Program-made: the position numbers and the translations under genes
Notes under the pieces: model-generated
Databases searched by the model: none
The model's input: only the letters and a program-made list of their open reading frames with translations
What the model was told of the DNA's origin: nothing
NCBI GenBank assembly: GCA_964551995.1
Contig: CAZKFD010000014.1
Location: 1-64,000, forward strand
Length of the DNA stretch: 64,000 nucleotides
From: DATKJS01 sp964551995
GTDB lineage: Bacteria; Acidobacteriota; Aminicenantia; Aminicenantales; Saccharicenantaceae
Direction of reading: 5' to 3'
Shown: piece by piece, positions 52,956 through 60,881 of the stretch
How the letters are laid out: every line of letters starts with the position of its first letter
Position numbering within the stretch: the first letter of the stretch is position 1

Positions 52956-53014
52956 GGGGCCAAACCTGAATTTCGGATGATATCGGGGTCCGGGGAAGGT
53001 TCGAGCCCTTCTTT

Positions 53015-53044
53015 TTGACCCGGCGGAGGGACCGGGCTTATAAT
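53015..53044 (+). promoter_or_regulatory. Promoter of the 2-oxoacid:ferredoxin oxidoreductase operon
   Basis: TTGACC (53015-53020) and a perfect TATAAT (53039-53044) with an 18-bp spacer; leader about 27 nt with a good AAAGGAG. Confidence 0.65.
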
Positions 53045-53077
53045 AGCCCTTCATTCATCACCGCAAAGGAGAGGCAC

Positions 53078-53620
53078 ATGGTCGAAATCCGTTTTCACGG
53101 CCGCGGGGGCCAGGGCACCGTTGTCGCCTCCAAGATCCTCGCCGACGCCATCGCCAAGGAGGGCAACTGGGTTCAAGCCTATCCGGAGTTCGGCGTAGAG
53201 CGGCGGGGCTCGCCGGTCGTCGCCTTCATCCGGATCGACAGCAAACCGATTTACGATAAGAGCCGGATCTACGCCCCCGACCACGTCGTCGTCGTGGACC
53301 CCACGCTCGTCGAGGCCATCGACGTCACCGAGGGCCTCAAGCCGGGCGGATCGATCATCATCAACAGCGACCGCAAGCCGGAGGATTTCGCGTTCCGGCA
53401 GAAATTCACGATTCGGACCATCAACGCCACCGAGATCGCGGTCAATAACAGGCTGGGCACGCTGGCCTCTCCCATCGTCAACACGGCCATCGCCGGCGCG
53501 GTTATCAAGATTCTCGGCCTGACGAAGCTCGAGTCTCTGTGCCAAGCCATCCGGGAGGGGATCCCGATCCGGCCGGAAGACAACGTCAAAGCGGCCGAGG
53601 AAGCCTACGCGCGGGCCTGA
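53078..53620 (+). CDS. 2-oxoacid:ferredoxin oxidoreductase, gamma subunit
   Basis: 180 aa from the ATG at 53078, with AAAGGAG upstream. RFHGRGGQGTVVASKILADA at the start and EFGVERRGSPVVAFIRID are the POR gamma domain motifs. The complex oxidises pyruvate or another 2-oxoacid with CoA to acyl-CoA, CO2 and reduced ferredoxin in the cytoplasm. First gene of gamma-delta-alpha-beta. The pyruvate versus branched-chain or oxoglutarate substrate cannot be told from this subunit. Confidence 0.93.
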   Translation: MVEIRFHGRGGQGTVVASKILADAIAKEGNWVQAYPEFGVERRGSPVVAFIRIDSKPIYDKSRIYAPDHVVVVDPTLVEAIDVTEGLKPGGSIIINSDRKPEDFAFRQKFTIRTINATEIAVNNRLGTLASPIVNTAIAGAVIKILGLTKLESLCQAIREGIPIRPEDNVKAAEEAYARA

Positions 53621-53633
53621 AAGGGAACAGGGC

Positions 53634-53930
53634 ATGAAAGACAAAAAGGCGACGAAGATCGTCTTTAAATCGGCCGACGAGATGCCGGCCATGGTCATCT
53701 CCATCGGCTCCCAGACCCACAACAAGACGGGCGCCTGGCGGAACATCCGGCCCGAGGTCGACCGCAGCCGCTGCCTGAAGTGCGGCATCTGCTGGAAGTT
53801 CTGCCCGGAGCCGAGCATCGACATCGTCGACGACTGGCCCGTCGTGGACTATGACTTCTGCAAGGGCTGCGGCATCTGCGCGGAAGAGTGCCCGGCGAAG
53901 TGCATCGTCATGGTGGAGGAGCAGAAATGA
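53634..53930 (+). CDS. 2-oxoacid:ferredoxin oxidoreductase, delta subunit (2x[4Fe-4S])
   Basis: 98 aa. Two [4Fe-4S] motifs: CLKCGICWKFCPEP and CKGCGICAEECPAKC. N-terminal GSQTHNKTGAWRNIRP is typical of PorD. It carries electrons from the TPP site to soluble ferredoxin. It lies 13 bp after gamma and overlaps alpha by ATGA. Confidence 0.94.
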   Translation: MKDKKATKIVFKSADEMPAMVISIGSQTHNKTGAWRNIRPEVDRSRCLKCGICWKFCPEPSIDIVDDWPVVDYDFCKGCGICAEECPAKCIVMVEEQK

Positions 53931-55081
53931 AGAAAGTCATCATGGGCAACCACGCGCTCTCGTACGGCGCCATGCTGTCCCGGACTCGGGTCATCGCCGC
54001 CTACCCGATCACGCCCCAAACCCAGGTCGTGGAGCTGCTCTCCGAGATGTGCGCCGACGGCACGTTGGACGCCACGTTCATCAAGGTCGAGTCCGAGCAT
54101 TCGGCCATGGCTTCCTGCATCGGGGCCTCGGTGGCCGGGGCCCGGACGTTCACCGCGACGTCGGCCCAGGGCCTGGCCCTCATGCACGAGATGCTCCACT
54201 GGGCCTCGGGCGGCCGTCACCCCGTCGTCATGGGCAACATCAACCGCTCCATGGCCCCGGGCTGGAGCATCTGGACCGACCAGAACGACAGCCTCTCCGA
54301 GCGGGACACCGGCTGGATGCAGTACTACTGCTCCTCGAACCAGGAGGTCCTCGACACGGTCATCCAGGCGTTCAAAGTCTCCGAGGCCTTGATGATCCCG
54401 GCCATGGTCGTCCTCGACGCCTTCGCCCTCTCTCACACCTACGAGGTCGTCGACGTCCCGGACCAGAAGGCGGTCGACCGCTACCTGCCGCCCTTCGCGC
54501 CGGAAATCCGGCTGACGCCTTCCGATCCACACGCGTTCGGCGGCCTGACGTCGCCGGAGCATTACTTCGAACTTCGCTACAAGCTCCAGAAGGACATGGA
54601 AAAGGCCCCGGCCCTGATCGAGGAGACCGGCCGCGACTTCGAGAAGGCCTTCGGGCGGCCGCTCGGCCTCGTCGACGCCTACCGGTGCGATGACGCCGAC
54701 TTTCTCTTCGTCACCTCGGGAACAGCCGGCTCCACCGCACGGGTCGCGGTGGACGCGCTCCGCAACGAGGGCGTCCGGGCGGGGAACCTGCGCCTCAGGG
54801 TCTTCCGCCCCTTCCCTTTCGCCACCGTCCGCAAGATCGTCGCCCGGGCGAAGAAGGTGGCCGTCGTCGACCGAAACATCTCTTACGGCTGCCATGGCAT
54901 CTTTTTTCAGGAGGTCAAGTCGGCGCTCTACGGGCGGCCCCAGGCCCCCCCGCTTTTCGGCTTCATCACGGGCCTCGGCGGCCGGGACATCACCGTGGAG
55001 CATTTCAAGGAGATGGCCGCCCAGACCCTCTCCCATGACAGGCCCGAAGAGGAGATCGGCTGGATAGGAGTCAAGCGATGA
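53927..55081 (+). CDS. 2-oxoacid:ferredoxin oxidoreductase, alpha subunit
   Basis: 384 aa from the ATG at 53927 overlapping the delta stop. Begins MKKVIMGNHALSYGAMLSRT with the YPITPQTQVVELL signature, EHSAMASCIGASVAGARTFT and, later, VTSGTAGSTARVAVDALRNEG. It provides the CoA/substrate-binding part of the TPP enzyme. The order and the split of alpha and beta are typical of four-subunit anaerobic enzymes. Confidence 0.95.
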   Translation: MKKVIMGNHALSYGAMLSRTRVIAAYPITPQTQVVELLSEMCADGTLDATFIKVESEHSAMASCIGASVAGARTFTATSAQGLALMHEMLHWASGGRHPVVMGNINRSMAPGWSIWTDQNDSLSERDTGWMQYYCSSNQEVLDTVIQAFKVSEALMIPAMVVLDAFALSHTYEVVDVPDQKAVDRYLPPFAPEIRLTPSDPHAFGGLTSPEHYFELRYKLQKDMEKAPALIEETGRDFEKAFGRPLGLVDAYRCDDADFLFVTSGTAGSTARVAVDALRNEGVRAGNLRLRVFRPFPFATVRKIVARAKKVAVVDRNISYGCHGIFFQEVKSALYGRPQAPPLFGFITGLGGRDITVEHFKEMAAQTLSHDRPEEEIGWIGVKR

Positions 55082-55977
55082 AAAAAGAGAAAAAGATGAC
55101 GCTGACGCTCCCCGTAGAGGAGTTGATGAGCTGCGGACACCTCGCCTGCCAGGGCTGCGGCGCGACGCTGGCCATGAGGTACATGCTCAAGGCTCTGGGC
55201 CAGAAGACGGCGGTCTGCATCCCCGCCTGCTGCTGGGCGGTCATCGACGGGCCCTATCCCTACTCGTCCCTCGAGGTCCCGATCTACCACTGCGCCTTCG
55301 AGACCGCCGCCTCCACGGCCACCGGCGTCAAGGCCGGGCTCGTGGCGACCGGGGACAACGAAACGACGGTTGTCGCCTGGGCCGGCGACGGCGGGACCTT
55401 CGACATCGGCCTCCAGGCCCTCTCCGGTTCCGCCGAGCGCAACGACGACATCATCTATGTCTGCTACGACAATGAGGCCTATATGAACACCGGCATCCAG
55501 CGGAGCTCGGCGACGCCGTACGGCGCCTGGACGACAACGACCCCGGTCAAGCATTTCAAGAACAGGCCGAAAAAGGACATCGTGGCCATCATGGCCGCGC
55601 ACCGGATCCCGTACATCGCTACGGCCAGCATCGCCTATCCCGAGGACTTCGTGAAGAAGATGAAAAAGGCGAAGCAGATCAAGGGGACGCGCTTCTTCCA
55701 CGTCTTCGCGCCCTGTCCGACGGGCTGGAAGAGCCGCCCCGACGACAGCGTCAAGCTGGCCCGGATGGCCGTGCAGAACGGCATCTTTCCGCTCTATGAA
55801 GTCGAGAACGGAGAGAAGACGACGCTCACACTCAAGCTCACGGACAGGAAACCGATCGGCGACTACCTTCGTCTCCAGGGGCGCTTCCGTCACCTGAAGG
55901 AGCCGGACATCGCGGTCATGCAGGCCGAGGTCGACGCCCGCTGGGAGCGTCTGCTCAAGGGGTGCGAAGCCGCGTAA
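55078..55977 (+). CDS. 2-oxoacid:ferredoxin oxidoreductase, beta subunit
   Basis: 299 aa, overlaps alpha by ATGA. TPP motif GDGGTFDIGLQALSGSAERN with YDNEAYMNTG, and the proximal Fe-S Cys pair CGHLACQGCGA. This is the TPP-binding subunit. The C-terminal part EPDIAVMQAEVDARW is normal for the family. No stem-loop with a T-tract follows; a GC-rich inverted repeat GGGACGTCCC lies at about 56006. Confidence 0.95.
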   Translation: MKKEKKMTLTLPVEELMSCGHLACQGCGATLAMRYMLKALGQKTAVCIPACCWAVIDGPYPYSSLEVPIYHCAFETAASTATGVKAGLVATGDNETTVVAWAGDGGTFDIGLQALSGSAERNDDIIYVCYDNEAYMNTGIQRSSATPYGAWTTTTPVKHFKNRPKKDIVAIMAAHRIPYIATASIAYPEDFVKKMKKAKQIKGTRFFHVFAPCPTGWKSRPDDSVKLARMAVQNGIFPLYEVENGEKTTLTLKLTDRKPIGDYLRLQGRFRHLKEPDIAVMQAEVDARWERLLKGCEAA

Positions 55978-56031
55978 GGCGGCCTGCCGAAGCCCTGGCC
56001 GGCGGGACGTCCCGGCCGGGAGAGGGCCGGC

Positions 56032-56059
56032 TTGCGTGATTTCTTATTTAAATTATAAT
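56032..56059 (+). promoter_or_regulatory. Promoter of the TlpA-like gene
   Basis: TTGCGT (56032-56037) and a perfect TATAAT (56054-56059) with a 16-bp spacer in a markedly AT-rich stretch. The leader would be about 72 nt. Confidence 0.5.
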
Positions 56060-56137
56060 ATAAATAGGAAATGAGCGGCGCCGGCCCCGGCACGTCCGCG
56101 TTTCGGAAGACGGCGGGCGCCTCCATAAGATAGCGGC

Positions 56138-56632
56138 ATGAAAAAACTCCGGCTAGTCATCCTCTTCGGCGTGGTCGCCCTCGGCGTCGGCCTCTTGACT
56201 CTTCCCGGACAGCAGGAAAACTCGGCGGCGCCGGACTTCTCGATCAAGGACCTCCGCGGCAACACCGTCTCTCTGGCCGGCTTCAAGGGCAAGGTCCTCG
56301 TCATGAACTTCTGGGCCACCTGGTGCCCGCCCTGCCGGGCCGAGATCCCCGACCTTATCGATGTCTACGGGCGGATGAAAGCGGACGGCCTCGAGATCCT
56401 CGGGCTGTCCGTCGACCGCGCGACACCCGACGAGCTCCTGGGCTGGGTCGAGAAAGCTGGCATCAACTACACGGTCGCGATGGCCACGCCGGAGATTGTC
56501 GAGGCCTACCGTCCGGGGGATTATATTCCCTCCACGATCATCGTCGACAGGGCCGGACGGATCCGCTACAGGAGTACGGGCGTGATCGACCGGAACACAC
56601 TCGTCCGTCTGGTCAAGAAATTGGCGAAGTGA
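56138..56632 (+). CDS. TlpA-like thioredoxin-fold protein
   Basis: 164 aa. N-terminal membrane anchor or signal (LRLVILFGVVALGVGLL), then a TlpA/ResA-like domain with active site WCPPC in NFWATWCPPCRAEIP (about residues 60-64) and the cis-Pro loop YIPSTIIVDRAGRI. It reduces disulfides of exported proteins or apocytochromes. No cytochrome maturation genes are nearby. It is convergent with the CoA-transferase gene (16 bp). Confidence 0.92.
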   Translation: MKKLRLVILFGVVALGVGLLTLPGQQENSAAPDFSIKDLRGNTVSLAGFKGKVLVMNFWATWCPPCRAEIPDLIDVYGRMKADGLEILGLSVDRATPDELLGWVEKAGINYTVAMATPEIVEAYRPGDYIPSTIIVDRAGRIRYRSTGVIDRNTLVRLVKKLAK

Positions 56633-56648
56633 CCGCGGCCCTCCGCTT

Positions 56649-57818
56649 TCAGGAGCGGCCGGGGATGATCCCCGACTTTTCGAGGTCCTCGATCTCGCCT
56701 TCCGCGTAGCCCAGTTCCCGAAGGAGGGGTCGCGTGTGTTCGCCGTATTCCGGAGGAGTTCCCGCCTCTTCGGCGTCCAGGCGGCGGAGGGGATTGCTCA
56801 ACTCGATCGGCGGCCCCTCCCCGGCGCGCGCGGCGCGGACGAGGCCCCGATGCCGGACGTGAGGGTCCTGCAACGCGTCCTCGAACGGCAGCACGGGCTC
56901 GCAACAGAACTCCCCGGACGCGGCGAGCCCGGCCCATTCTTCGCGCGTCCGGCCGGCGAACAGCGTCCGGACCTCGGCCGCCGTCCCGGGATCGTCGGAG
57001 AACTGGCGGTCGACGAGATCGGGACGGCCCGCGAGACGGCAAAATTCCGACCAGAACTTCGTTTCCAGCGCAGCCAGGGTGAGCTCGGACCCGTCCTTCG
57101 TCCTGTAGACGTTGTAGCAGGGATACTTGCCGGTCAGGGGAAGCCAGCCCCGGACACCCCTTTCACCCGCCGCGAACTCGGCGGCCGTCATGACCAGCCA
57201 GGCCATGGCGCTGTCCATCATCCCAATATCCAGATAGCGTCCCCGGCCTGAGCGATCGCTCTCCCGCAGCGCGGCGAGGATGGCGATCGCGGCGTACATG
57301 GCCGAGCTCAGGTCGGCGATCTGAACCGGAGGGATGGCCGGCGGTCTCCCTTCCTCGCCCGTCAGTCCCAGGATCCCGGAGCGGGCGATGTAGTTCAGGT
57401 CGTGGCCGGCGCGGTCCCGCATGGGCCCGTCCTGACCGTAGCCGGAGATCGAGCAGTAGACCAGGCCGGGATTGACCGCCCGGACGGCCTCGTATCCGAT
57501 CCCCAGCCGCTCCGCGGTCCCCGGCCGGAACCCCTCCATGATGACGCTGGCGGTCGCGGCCAGCTTCAGGAAAACCTCGCGGCCCCGGGCAGGCTTCAGG
57601 TTGACGGCGAAGCTCTTCTTGCCCGCGTTCAGGGCCAGGAAATAGGCGCTTCTGCCGCCGACGAAGGGAGGCCAGGCGCGGATGTAGTCGCCCCCGGCCA
57701 GGTCCTCGATTTTGATGACTTCGGCGCCCAAGTCAGCCAGGAGGAGCGTGCAGTAGGGCCCCGGCAACAGCCGGGACAGGTCAAGGATGCGGATGCCTTC
57801 CAGGGGTTTTCGGTCCAT
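56649..57818 (-). CDS. CaiB/BaiF family (class III) CoA-transferase
   Basis: 389 aa from the ATG at 57818; a GTG at 57827 is an alternative. N-terminal GIRILDLSRLLPGPYCTLLLADLG, then NLKPARGREVFLKLA and DRAGHDLNYIARSG with the conserved Asp that forms the acyl anhydride. It moves CoA between acyl groups such as formyl/oxalyl, carnitine or bile acid substrates; the substrate here is unknown. It is followed by no partner gene; the FabH-like gene is divergent to it. Confidence 0.92.
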   Translation of the reverse strand: MDRKPLEGIRILDLSRLLPGPYCTLLLADLGAEVIKIEDLAGGDYIRAWPPFVGGRSAYFLALNAGKKSFAVNLKPARGREVFLKLAATASVIMEGFRPGTAERLGIGYEAVRAVNPGLVYCSISGYGQDGPMRDRAGHDLNYIARSGILGLTGEEGRPPAIPPVQIADLSSAMYAAIAILAALRESDRSGRGRYLDIGMMDSAMAWLVMTAAEFAAGERGVRGWLPLTGKYPCYNVYRTKDGSELTLAALETKFWSEFCRLAGRPDLVDRQFSDDPGTAAEVRTLFAGRTREEWAGLAASGEFCCEPVLPFEDALQDPHVRHRGLVRAARAGEGPPIELSNPLRRLDAEEAGTPPEYGEHTRPLLRELGYAEGEIEDLEKSGIIPGRS

Positions 57819-57916
57819 CAGGATCACCTTTCACGGCTTCGGGCCCGGCCCTGCCGAGTTCTTATCACAGAACAAAAGCAAGGTCAACGCGCGCGTCCGG
57901 CGCGGCCCCGGGCCAT

Positions 57917-57945
57917 TTGACATCCGGCGGTTTTCCCTGAATAAT
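57917..57945 (+). promoter_or_regulatory. Promoter of the FabH-like gene
   Basis: TTGACA (57917-57922, perfect) and AATAAT (57940-57945) with a 17-bp spacer. The predicted start, near 57952, is two bases before the ATG of the small upstream ORF. Confidence 0.55.
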
Positions 57946-57953
57946 GATGGGCT

Positions 57954-58001
57954 ATGAATCGCCGCGAATATCCCGATGGCCGGCCGGAAAGGAAAGAGTG
58001 A
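57954..58001 (+). CDS. Possible leaderless 15-aa upstream ORF
   Basis: ATG at 57954, 15 codons (MNRREYPDGRPERKE) and TGA at 57999-58001, ending 4 nt before the FabH-like ATG at 58006. It would begin almost at the predicted 5' end of the mRNA. The coding evidence is only position and spacing; it may be a coupling uORF or chance. Confidence 0.3.
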   Translation: MNRREYPDGRPERKE

Positions 58002-58005
58002 GGCG

Positions 58006-59115
58006 ATGCACGTGTCCATCGCCGGCATGGGAAAATGCCTCCCCGGAACGGACGTCCCGGGCCGGATCGTGACCAACGAGGAGATCGTCAGGATTCTGCT
58101 GGCCCACAAGGCCATCAAACCCGGAAGCGGGAGGCCCTGGACACCTGAGGAGCTGACGCCCTGCAAGATCATCGACCTCGTCGGGATCAGGGAGCGCCGC
58201 TGGGTCACCGACGAGGTCAATACCTCCGACATGGCTCTGGTGGCGGCCGAGAGGGCCATGGCCGAGGCCGGAATCGGCTGGGAGGATGTCGGCATCGTGG
58301 CCGTCGGCAGCTCGACGCCCGAGGCGATCTACCCGTCGACGGCCTGCATCTTGCTCAACAAAGTCATCAAAAAAAAGACGGACGCCGGAGAATGGGCGGT
58401 CGACGAAGCCAGGCGGCTGATGCGAGTGCCGGCCTTCGACCTCCTCGCCGCCTGCACGAGCAGCCTGTACGCGATCGACCTCGTCCGCAAAACCCTCCTG
58501 CACGCCGACACCGACTACGACTACGGGCTGGCCATCGGCACGGAGGTCCTCAGCCGAATGCTTGACTTCACCGACAGCAACGCGGATCTGTGGGGCGACG
58601 GATCGGCCGCGGCCGTCCTCAAAAGGCTGCCCGGACGGGGCGGGATCCTCTGTTCCATCCTGGGCACGGACAGCTGGGGGGCGGACAACGCGTACAGCGT
58701 CGGCCAGGGAAGCAGGAAAGACCAGATGGGACTCGCGCCCAATATCAGCATCAAGGGCCACGAGATCCAGAAATTCGTGCTGAAGATCATCCCCGAGCTG
58801 GTGACGAGAACCGTCGACGAGGCGAACCGGGTTCTCCGGGGAACCCGGACGGTCCGCCTCGAGGACCTGTCCCTCGTCGTCTGCCACCAGGCGAACGCCA
58901 GGATCTTCGAGTTCCCCGCTAAGAAACTGAACATCCCGATCGACAAGTTCTACGTCAATGTCGACCGGCGTGGGAACTGCTCGTCGACGTCGGTCCTGAT
59001 GGCGCTCCGCGAGGCCCGGGAGGAAGGTCGGATCCGGAACGGCGACCTAGTCATGGCCATGAGCTTCGGCGGCGGCCTGACCTGGGGGTCGCTTCTCATC
59101 GAGTGGGGGTCGTAA
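58006..59115 (+). CDS. 3-oxoacyl-ACP synthase III-like protein (FabH family, long form)
   Basis: 369 aa from the ATG at 58006, chosen over 57976 because an AAAGAG/GAGG-type site precedes it. KASIII triad intact: Cys150 in AACTSSLYAID, His294 in VCHQANARI and Asn324 in RGNCSSTSV. About 40 residues longer than typical FabH, with an N-terminal extension and an insertion near residues 115-140 (VIKKKTDAGEWAVDEARRL). It condenses an acyl-CoA or acyl-ACP with malonyl-ACP; the long form may serve secondary lipid or alkene/ketone-type chemistry. Substrate unknown. Confidence 0.88.
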   Translation: MHVSIAGMGKCLPGTDVPGRIVTNEEIVRILLAHKAIKPGSGRPWTPEELTPCKIIDLVGIRERRWVTDEVNTSDMALVAAERAMAEAGIGWEDVGIVAVGSSTPEAIYPSTACILLNKVIKKKTDAGEWAVDEARRLMRVPAFDLLAACTSSLYAIDLVRKTLLHADTDYDYGLAIGTEVLSRMLDFTDSNADLWGDGSAAAVLKRLPGRGGILCSILGTDSWGADNAYSVGQGSRKDQMGLAPNISIKGHEIQKFVLKIIPELVTRTVDEANRVLRGTRTVRLEDLSLVVCHQANARIFEFPAKKLNIPIDKFYVNVDRRGNCSSTSVLMALREAREEGRIRNGDLVMAMSFGGGLTWGSLLIEWGS

Positions 59116-59161
59116 TGACCGGGGTGCCGGGCCGGCCCGGGCGGCGGGAGGTCCGGCAAAA

Positions 59162-59190
59162 TTGACAAGCCCCCCGAAATGAATTAAAAA
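59162..59190 (+). promoter_or_regulatory. Candidate promoter of the coiled-coil membrane gene
   Basis: TTGACA (59162-59167, perfect) and TAAAAA (59185-59190, 4 of 6) with a 17-bp spacer; leader about 20 nt without a clear ribosome site. Confidence 0.4.
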
Positions 59191-59215
59191 TGAGGCCGCA
59201 GGCCGATCATCGACC

Positions 59216-60256
59216 ATGAAAATCGCCCTCGCGGGAATGTCCCATGTCCCGGGCCCTCCCGGCGCCGCGGAAGGGCTGCCCTACTGGATCTTCTGGCTCC
59301 TCCTGTGCGTCATCCTGCTCCTCCTGGCGGTTATCTTCCTGAGGGACAAGGACCTCCGGCGGCGGATGAGCTCGTTTCTCTCCGGAGCCCGGAGAAGGAT
59401 GCTCCGGCTGCGGCTGCAGGCCAAGCTCCGGAGGGAGAAGGAAAAAAAGAAGGCCCTCTGGAAAGAGCTCGGGAAGAAGGCCTGGAGCGAAGATGTCGTC
59501 GCGGACTGCGTCGCCTCCCAATGCGAGAGGCTCGCGGCCCTCGAGGAAGAGATGCGGCTGCAACAGATGGCTTGGAACGAGATCTTCTCGAAAATCGAAG
59601 CCCTGGGCCGCGAGCACGAAGAGCGGTCCCGCCGCTTCCGGGGCCTGGCCAGCGAGCAGGAAGAGGCCCGCAGGCCCTCCGAGGAGGAACGCAAGTCCTT
59701 GAGCGCGAGGCAGTCCGAGATCCTGGACGCGATCGGCGGCGCCGCCTGGGAGATCGACGCAGCGGAGACGCAGATCCGGGCCGTGGACAAGGAAGTGCGG
59801 TCGATCGACGAGAATCCCAAGATCCCGGACGCCGAAAAGGCCGCCCGGATCCTTAAGGCCCGGGAGAAGGCGGCGGCGCTCGCCGAGCGGGCCTCGGTCC
59901 TCCAGAACAAGCTGCCCCTCCTCCATGACGAGCGCCGGGACATCGAGAAGCGGCAGCGAGAGAACGAGGCCCGGATCGAGGTCTTCAACCAGCGGATTGG
60001 CGAGATCGAGCGCGAGCAGGAGGAGGACAACAAGGTCCACGAGCACGAGATCCGGGACTGGATGAGAAAGAAGCAGCGCGCCCAAGACAAGATCGTCGAG
60101 CTCCAGCGGCTGATGGAGCCGCTTTTCGAAAGCGCGGGCCTCGAGCTCGACACGGCCCGGGTCGAGCTCGACAGCCTTGCGGTCATCTATTTCCAGATCG
60201 ACGCCGTGAACCAGAACGTTCGGGACCTCGAGGGCCGCATCGAGCGTCTCCAGTAG
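59216..60256 (+). CDS. Membrane-anchored coiled-coil protein
   Basis: 346 aa. One TM segment at about residues 20-44 (PYWIFWLLLCVILLLLAVIF), then a basic stretch (RRRMSSFLSGARRRM) and a long charged coiled coil from about 60 to 346 with strong E/K/R heptads. No enzyme motif. It resembles no family I can name; a scaffold tethered to the inner membrane with its coil in the cytoplasm is a reasonable guess from the positive-inside rule. Confidence 0.7.
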   Translation: MKIALAGMSHVPGPPGAAEGLPYWIFWLLLCVILLLLAVIFLRDKDLRRRMSSFLSGARRRMLRLRLQAKLRREKEKKKALWKELGKKAWSEDVVADCVASQCERLAALEEEMRLQQMAWNEIFSKIEALGREHEERSRRFRGLASEQEEARRPSEEERKSLSARQSEILDAIGGAAWEIDAAETQIRAVDKEVRSIDENPKIPDAEKAARILKAREKAAALAERASVLQNKLPLLHDERRDIEKRQRENEARIEVFNQRIGEIEREQEEDNKVHEHEIRDWMRKKQRAQDKIVELQRLMEPLFESAGLELDTARVELDSLAVIYFQIDAVNQNVRDLEGRIERLQ

Positions 60257-60293
60257 GCCGGACCGTCCCCTTTATTAATCACCCCCGGCCGCA

Positions 60294-60299
60294 TACAAT
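60294..60299 (+). promoter_or_regulatory. -10 box abutting the queH ATG (possible leaderless mRNA)
   Basis: TACAAT lies 6 nt before the ATG at 60306; the -35 region TTTATT (60271-60276) is weak. No Shine-Dalgarno is present, consistent with leaderless initiation but not proof. Confidence 0.3.
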
Positions 60300-60305
60300 A
60301 GACCC

Positions 60306-60881
60306 ATGGCGAAAGCCAGGATCCTCGTCCACGTGTGCTGCGCTCCGGACGCCCTGTACGTCCTGCGGCTGCTCGGGGACGAGTTCGACGTGACGGGCTT
60401 TTTCTCGAACTCCAACATCCATCCCGCCCCGGAATACGCCCTCAGACTCGAGGAGGCCAGGAGAGTCTCCCGCCTGCTCGGCGTCCCTCTGATCGAAGAC
60501 GCCTACGACAATCCGCGGTGGATGCGCGTCACGAGGAAATTCCGCGACGAACCCGAAAAAGGCCGCCGCTGCGACGTCTGTTACGCTCTCAGGCTTCAGC
60601 GCACGGCCGAGGCCGCGTCCCGGGCGGGCTTCGACGCGTTCACGACGGTCATGAGTCTCAGCCCGTGGAAAAAGGCGGCGGTCATCAACCGGATCGGCCG
60701 CCTGTTCGGAAAGAGGCACGGCGTCCGCTTCCTGGAGGCCGATTTCAAGAAGAAGGACGGCTTCAAGAAGAGCGTCGACCTCAGCCGGGCGCACGGACTC
60801 TACCGCCAGGACTACTGCGGATGCCAGGCCAGCCGGGACGCCGCGGCGGCGAAACGCCGGGCTGGCGGGACGGGCCGATGA
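60306..60881 (+). CDS. queH: Epoxyqueuosine reductase QueH
   Basis: 191 aa. Family hallmarks: LVHVCCAPDALYVLRLL with the CC pair, GFFSNSNIHP, CDVCYALRL and the C-terminal CGC in YRQDYCGCQ. QueH reduces epoxyqueuosine to queuosine in tRNA and replaces QueG in many anaerobes because it needs no cobalamin. No other queuosine gene is in the window. It overlaps hypF by ATGA. Confidence 0.93.
   Translation: MAKARILVHVCCAPDALYVLRLLGDEFDVTGFFSNSNIHPAPEYALRLEEARRVSRLLGVPLIEDAYDNPRWMRVTRKFRDEPEKGRRCDVCYALRLQRTAEAASRAGFDAFTTVMSLSPWKKAAVINRIGRLFGKRHGVRFLEADFKKKDGFKKSVDLSRAHGLYRQDYCGCQASRDAAAAKRRAGGTGR

Noticed and set aside
55978..56031. Terminator after the oxidoreductase operon
   Set aside because: GC-rich inverted repeats are present but no T-tract follows, so I do not call it.
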